From: Holosporales bacterium
Lineage (GTDB): Bacteria > Pseudomonadota > Alphaproteobacteria > BNTO01
Reading direction: 5' to 3'
Length of the DNA: 11,565 bases
Assembly: GCA_031273545.1 (NCBI GenBank)
Contig: JAISRQ010000139.1
Coordinates: forward strand, 1-11,565
The notes under the pieces are model-generated. The model was not told where the DNA came from and made no database searches. It saw only the letters and a program-made list of their open reading frames with translations. Below, piece after piece: positions 9,001 through 11,565 of this stretch. Every line of letters starts with the position of its first letter. Within the stretch, counting starts at the first letter, position 1. A program made the position numbers and the translations under genes.

Positions 9001-11564
9001 CGCTCAACGACTTGCTTATCCCTAATTACCAAGATGATTTTGCAGAAATAAACCTTAACTCTTACGAAAATCACAGCGACGCCCTCAAAGTCGTTAGAGG
9101 ACGAAACTTAGCGTTTACGCAGAATATCTCTAATATTTTTACAAAATTAACAAATTTTGTTCGAACAAATGGGATTAGAATTTCAAACCAAAATATACAA
9201 AAATTAGAACGCATCCAAGGCGTATTGCTTGGTTTATATAATGTATTACCTAGCGTGAATACTGCCATAGGCGAAATGTGCTCAAGCTGTCCATACACTG
9301 ATAGCAGCGAATTCGTTGATAACTTAAGGACTTACATCCACGCAGTCTATCAAAACTTAGTCACGCTAACAGACACATTCAGGGATTTCTGTTGCGACGC
9401 GAACACGGAAGATGCATTTGTCGCACTAACGTACGGAGTCTGCGAATTCGTGCAGCAACTAAAAACTTCGCCCGCCGACGTTAACCTGCTTGCGTCACTC
9501 GGCACCTTTATTGATAACTTAACCGCGCCCCTTTCCGCATATTTACTCGCCACGGCACATAGTCCTACTCAAGCGGAGGCCTTGGAAAATTTAAGCGCGC
9601 TCCTGCATTCTTCCTTGTCTTCTCCGCCTTCAATCAAGGAGGTTCGCATCGTTCCGTTTAACGCTATGGCGAAAACCCAGTACGTCAGCCAGATCGCCGC
9701 ACACGTCCAAACGCTCCCGCATATATTTAGTGAATGGAACGCCGCGCTTCAGACCACGACCTTCTCACTTGACCTAAACGCTATCTGCGCAATTGATACG
9801 TTTTTGCACAAGCTCCCAGAGTTGATAGAGTTGTTAAGAAAATCAAACCCAAATAATTCTTTGCTACATAATGTTGATGAAGTAGTAATAATTCGTGGAA
9901 AGTTGATAACTTGCCTAGAACAAAGTGAAAAAGAGTTAAACGACCTAAAGAATACATATATTAATAGCAATGCAGAAAAAGCCGCACTTGCGACGTTGAG
10001 CGTTACGCAAAGCCTTGTGCAAACCTTCTCAGACATTTTTGAGTTCGTGCTTGCAAAAATTACAGGGACTAGCAACGAAGCAATTGAGGTCTTGCTTGCA
10101 CAAATTACCGCCAAGCTTCCGAATCAGGCTGCGTTTTTCCCAGAAGGAGTTGTCCCTCCAACAAGCCTTGACGCCCCAATATTGCAGTTAAAGAACGCAT
10201 GGGAAAATGCAGTAAAGGATCATCCTGTTCAGTCCTTTGTCAATATTTGTGCCGGAATAACAAGTATAAATGCATGTTTGTATACGTATGCGAGCAATCT
10301 TATTGACGCACAAGGAACTTCACCCACGCTTCCTTCAGACGACACGTTCCCTGCAGTTGTGCGGCTTGTAAATATTGCCACGAAACTGAACGAGTTCGTC
10401 GCTGCCTTGGTTCGCGTATCCGTCGCGGTGAAGAACATTCCTTTTGACGAAGACTACGTGTCGCAGCTCATCAGGGACGACGGGCCTTTGATGCTTATAT
10501 TAGGTGCCAGGGAATGCATAGCAGAACTCGCGAAGTCTTTTGATGCAAATCCTGCGTACCACAATGTTGAGTATGCGCATATTCTTGAATTGCTGGATCC
10601 TGTATTTGCCAAGATTTTTGTAACGATTACGGATATTAAGGATACACTCAAAACTCGAGATGACGCGAGGACACTATGCTTATATAAGAATGTGTTAAAT
10701 CGCGTGTGGTTGCTTTCAGTCAAAATGAATAATGTTTTGACAAATAGCACACTTGATCAAGCAAAATCGTTCTTTTCTAAGCTGAGTGAGTGGTGCAAGC
10801 GTATGACAGCGGACGCTGGGACAGTGGCGGCACAGGTTGCTCATTTGGATGCGCTCTTAAATCTGGTGGGGGAGTCGTTTGGCGCAGAAGACTCCAGCAA
10901 GTTCATAGAGCCGAGCACAGTTGACCCGGGGCCGATTGAAGGGAACGTAGACAGGATCAAGGATCAAATACAGAGCGAGATTCTTGTAATAGGAACAACG
11001 GTAGAGGGGCTTATTCAGCGGTGGTTGAAAGATCCGTATAAACTTCACCCAGAGCTGATTAACGATGTATCGTCAGTATTAGAGCAGTTGGCGTTATTGC
11101 CTGAAAACTTAACGGCGACAATTGATGCATTGCAATCGTTTGTGGATCAACTTCAGAAACCGACATACTGTAAGCTGCCTAACGACGTTTTAAGCGGGAT
11201 TGACGCGGATATAGCGACTTCTTTGAACGCGATGGCAAGCATATCCACAAATATTCGCATACTTGATGATGATGCGCTTTTGCGTACAGACGTGTCGAAG
11301 GTTGCGGGTGATTTGCAAAATATTGCAACTTCATTAGGGAACCTTCCTACGGTTGAATATTTTGACGGGGATTATTTGAGCTATCTTGGAGAGTTGGCAG
11401 TATTTATTAATAGTTTTAGAGTGAATATAAACTCAATCGCGTCAACATTTGGAAGCGCAATACCTATTGTTAACAAAGATGAAGCAGATTTATGTTGGCA
11501 ATCCGAAGTGTTTCTTACACGTATTACAAATAATATTAGTAAACTTCAGGAAAGCTTTTTCGAC
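3..11564 (+). CDS. Giant multi-repeat protein of unknown function, partial at both ends
   Basis: One frame is open from base 3 to the window end: 3,854 sense codons with no stop, checked codon by codon. The first four codons are adapter. The first in-frame ATG is at 90, but the frame is open upstream with similar sequence, so it is probably internal. I recognise no named family. The protein looks soluble and mostly helical: amphipathic stretches of 15-30 residues alternate with Ile-Pro, Leu-Pro or Asn/Asp-Gly turns. I see no signal peptide, membrane span, Walker motif, protease triad or LPXTG-like anchor, though both ends are missing. Cys is about 2.3%, often as CxxC or CC pairs in a recurring position. 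A degenerate turn-helix motif recurs, suggesting diverged tandem modules, possibly about 85-90 residues each (inferred). A structural, adhesive or scaffold role is plausible but unproven. The coding status is near certain; the function is unknown. Confidence 0.95.
255..314 (+). repeat. Turn-helix motif copy (YEGN type)
   Basis: Residues about 85-104 begin Tyr-Glu-Gly-Asn-Tyr and run into a helix with Phe, Leu and Val at regular spacing. This resembles the copies at 1623, 3420, 6879, 7404 and 11361. The similarity is at protein level only. It was judged by eye, so this single copy is a moderate call. Confidence 0.45.
1161..1172 (+). repeat. Paired-cysteine motif CDTC (residues 387-390)
   Basis: The motif follows a helix (ELLVLFKEKN) and precedes another rich in Asn, Leu and Ile. 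The same helix, short loop, CxxC, helix arrangement recurs at 3303, 4365, 6546 and 9279. CxxC can form a disulfide or provide half of a metal site; which applies here cannot be told from sequence. Confidence 0.6.
1623..1691 (+). repeat. Turn-helix motif copy (YDGD type)
   Basis: Tyr-Asp-Gly-Asp opens a helix with Ile, Leu, Val and Met at hydrophobic positions, ending near His-Trp. It matches the pattern aromatic, Asn/Asp, Gly, Asn/Asp, helix seen at 3420, 6879, 7404 and 11361. The call is a by-eye alignment. Confidence 0.45.
2388..2447 (+). repeat. Weak turn-helix motif copy (YKGS type)
   Basis: Tyr-Lys-Gly-Ser-Glu-Thr-Phe leads into a helix containing Leu, Val, Ile and Leu. Lys replaces the usual Asn/Asp before Gly, so this is a weaker member of the repeat set. 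It lies 255 residues after the copy at 1623, which would be three units if the basic unit is about 85 residues; that unit size is an inference. Confidence 0.35.
2739..2855 (+). repeat. Cysteine cluster: CDVC, CDYC and CAVCHPC
   Basis: Seven cysteines fall within 39 residues (913, 916, 935, 938, 945, 948 and 951), with a histidine at 949. They form two CxxC pairs followed by a C-x2-C-x2-C triplet. This is the densest cysteine region in the window. Such spacing could bind zinc or another metal, or form disulfides. The surrounding segments look helical (VWDFFETYM, then KKMAAS), so this is not a classical zinc finger I recognise. The first pair fits the recurring paired-cysteine position; the rest appear to be an elaboration. 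Confidence 0.6.
3303..3314 (+). repeat. Paired-cysteine motif CEVC (residues 1101-1104)
   Basis: It follows a helix ending LFSKIAY and precedes a hydrophobic helix beginning DRTVIAFIID. A Trp lies 27 residues upstream in a Thr-Asp-Thr-Trp turn. The CxxC motif at 4365 has a similar Asn-Thr-Asp-Trp turn 32 residues upstream. The shared layout supports homology of these two segments. Confidence 0.6.
3420..3479 (+). repeat. Turn-helix motif copy (YNGN type)
   Basis: Tyr-Asn-Gly-Asn-Thr-Glu-Phe starts a helix running Leu-Asn-Ser-Leu-Ser-His-Phe. It is one of the clearest copies: compare Phe-Asn-Gly-Asn-Asn-Phe-Val-Asn-Ser-Ile at 6879, with the Asn-Ser before a hydrophobic residue shared. It comes about 36 residues after the CEVC pair, so paired cysteine, helix and turn-helix motif form one continuous module here. 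Confidence 0.55.
4365..4376 (+). repeat. Paired-cysteine motif CSVC (residues 1455-1458)
   Basis: It is preceded by a helix ending FINLLFNPKT and followed by Asp-Ser-Pro and a long helix. Cys-x-Val-Cys-Asp is identical in pattern to the motif at 3303 (Cys-Glu-Val-Cys-Asp). This is the closest match within the paired-cysteine set. Confidence 0.62.
5544..5549 (+). repeat. Adjacent cysteine pair CC (residues 1848-1849)
   Basis: Arg-Gly-Lys-Cys-Cys-Ala-Pro follows a helix and precedes an aromatic-rich one (SEFSHEFYKLLYFF). It occupies the same place between helices as the CxxC motifs, so CC looks like a variant of that site. The copies at 6078, 7308 and 9390 are also CC. Confidence 0.5.
6078..6083 (+). 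repeat. Adjacent cysteine pair CC (residues 2026-2027)
   Basis: Trp-Arg-Cys-Cys-Val-Asn-Asp-Ala follows a helix (LQGIVALLHN) and precedes another (NKMIALLNS). A second Cys-Cys lies about 15 residues upstream (near 6039), so this segment holds four cysteines. The position fits the recurring site. Confidence 0.5.
6546..6557 (+). repeat. Paired-cysteine motif CSTC (residues 2182-2185)
   Basis: It lies between the helical segment ending IFSKPLGHFSS and the segment beginning IFPSSEAITDL, which has a further Cys. A Trp in an Asn-Tyr-Trp-Gly turn lies 43 residues upstream, echoing the Trp turns before the motifs at 3303 and 4365. Confidence 0.58.
6879..6971 (+). repeat. Best-conserved turn-helix repeat, copy A
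   Basis: Thirty-one residues begin Phe-Asn-Gly-Asn-Asn-Phe and end Ala-Pro-Pro. The core reads I-G-T-F-A-D-S-L. Copy B at 7404 has the core I-G-V-F-A-N-S-L at the same distance from its Asp-Gly turn and also ends Ala-Pro-Pro. Copies A and B start 175 residues apart. This pair is the strongest internal repeat I can see by eye in the window. Confidence 0.65.
7308..7313 (+). repeat. Adjacent cysteine pair CC (residues 2436-2437)
   Basis: Ser-Arg-Cys-Cys-Glu-Asn-Asn follows a helix containing SEYLRGAFAGYE and precedes one running AFTKLTEEISLM. The next turn-helix motif (7404) starts 32 residues later, the same order of elements as 3303 followed by 3420. Confidence 0.52.
7404..7508 (+). repeat. 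Best-conserved turn-helix repeat, copy B
   Basis: Thirty-five residues begin Ile-Asp-Gly-Gln-Asn-Tyr and end Ala-Pro-Pro. It shares the core I-G-x-F-A-x-S-L and the closing Ala-Pro-Pro with copy A at 6879, with about four extra residues before Ala-Pro-Pro. The DNA of the two copies has diverged, so the repeat is old or under protein-level constraint. The end of this copy is encoded by a run of eight C. Confidence 0.65.
7662..7721 (+). repeat. Turn-helix motif copy (ADGE type)
   Basis: Ser-Ala-Asp-Gly-Glu-Asn-Leu-Val opens a helix with Phe-Ala-Arg-Met-Phe. It starts 86 residues after copy B at 7404, about half the 175-residue step between copies A and B. This is the main support for a basic unit near 87 residues. 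Confidence 0.45.
7789..7862 (+). other. Charged helix, possible short coiled coil
   Basis: Residues about 2596-2620 (around EIKYLQQIKETLEKI) have Ile and Leu at spacings of three and four among Lys, Glu and Gln. This is the most coiled-coil-like stretch in the window. It covers only about three heptads, so it could equally be one helix of a bundle. Most of the rest of the protein lacks this Lys/Glu-rich heptad character. Confidence 0.4.
9279..9290 (+). repeat. Paired-cysteine motif CSSC (residues 3093-3096)
   Basis: Glu-Met-Cys-Ser-Ser-Cys-Pro follows a helix with VLLGLYNVL and precedes one with FVDNLRTYI. The context of helix, short polar loop, CxxC, about six residues, then Phe and a helix matches the copy at 1161. 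Confidence 0.6.
9390..9395 (+). repeat. Adjacent cysteine pair CC (residues 3130-3131)
   Basis: Asp-Phe-Cys-Cys-Asp-Ala-Asn lies 37 residues after the CSSC motif at 9279 and is followed by a helix containing one more Cys. Two paired-cysteine sites this close could form one four-cysteine site, which is inference only. Confidence 0.48.
11361..11435 (+). repeat. Turn-helix motif copy (FDGD type)
   Basis: Phe-Asp-Gly-Asp-Tyr-Leu begins a helix (LGELAVFINSF), preceded by a Leu-Pro turn. It shares the Asn-Ser-Phe/Leu ending of the helix with the copies at 6879 and 7404. It is the last clear copy, 130 bases before the window ends still in frame, so the repeat region continues beyond the window. Confidence 0.5.
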
Positions 11565-11565
11565 T

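Noticed and set aside
9749..10114. A 121-codon frame on the - strand, the longest closed frame in the window
   Set aside because: It is antisense to well-patterned giant-frame codons. Its Ser/Phe/Leu-rich product and lack of upstream signals fit a chance mirror of the coding strand.
3..11564. Myosin-, spectrin- or golgin-like long coiled-coil protein
   Set aside because: Sustained heptads rich in Glu, Lys and Gln are missing, while Pro, Gly, Phe, Asn and Cys are frequent. The pattern fits strings of small helical bundles better, and I could not align spectrin repeat landmarks.
3..11564. Polyketide or non-ribosomal peptide synthetase, common giant genes
   Set aside because: No ketosynthase, acyltransferase, carrier-protein serine or condensation-domain motifs are visible anywhere in the translation.
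1..11565. CRISPR array, insertion sequence, tRNA or rRNA
   Set aside because: No exact spaced direct repeats, terminal inverted repeats, transposase motifs or recognisable RNA-gene consensus were seen, and all bases are accounted for by the coding frame.

Overview
The whole window is the inside of one giant protein-coding gene on the + strand. Reading from base 3, every codon is sense: 3,854 consecutive codons (3..11564) with no TAA, TAG or TGA, open at both ends. Neither the real start nor the real stop is present, so the full protein is longer than about 3,850 residues. I found no second gene, RNA gene, mobile element, CRISPR array, promoter or terminator. Shorter frames on either strand are shadows of the giant frame.

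Bases 1-14 match the last 14 bases of a common Illumina sequencing adapter. The window therefore probably begins at a raw contig end with an untrimmed read, and the gene is cut there by assembly rather than by biology.

The protein reads as a long chain of helix-forming segments rich in Leu, Ile, Phe, Asn, Asp and Ser, broken by short turns with Ile-Pro or Leu-Pro, or with Asn/Asp-Gly. I see no membrane span, no enzyme motif and no domain I can name. Two signals recur. The first is a turn-plus-helix motif ([F/Y/I]-[N/D/E]-G-x, then a helix often ending in Phe), best seen at 255, 1623, 3420, 6879, 7404, 7662 and 11361. The second is a pair of cysteines (CxxC or CC) placed after a helix and just before the next, at about 1161, 2739, 3303, 4365, 5544, 6078, 6546, 7308, 9279 and 9390. 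Together they suggest a very divergent tandem-repeat protein, perhaps a structural, adhesive or scaffold molecule. Its function is unknown.

The organism is uncertain. GC varies strongly within the frame, from about 23% to 55% per 60 bases by hand count. Codon use is broad, with all six Arg codons in use. Cys is fairly common (about 87 residues, roughly 2.3%). About 36 Trp codons are all TGG, and Gln uses only CAA/CAG, so the sequence fits the standard code and argues against lineages that read TAA/TAG as Gln or TGA as Trp. An intron-poor microbial eukaryote is a reasonable guess because of the cysteines and relaxed codon use, but a bacterium with giant genes or a large virus cannot be excluded.
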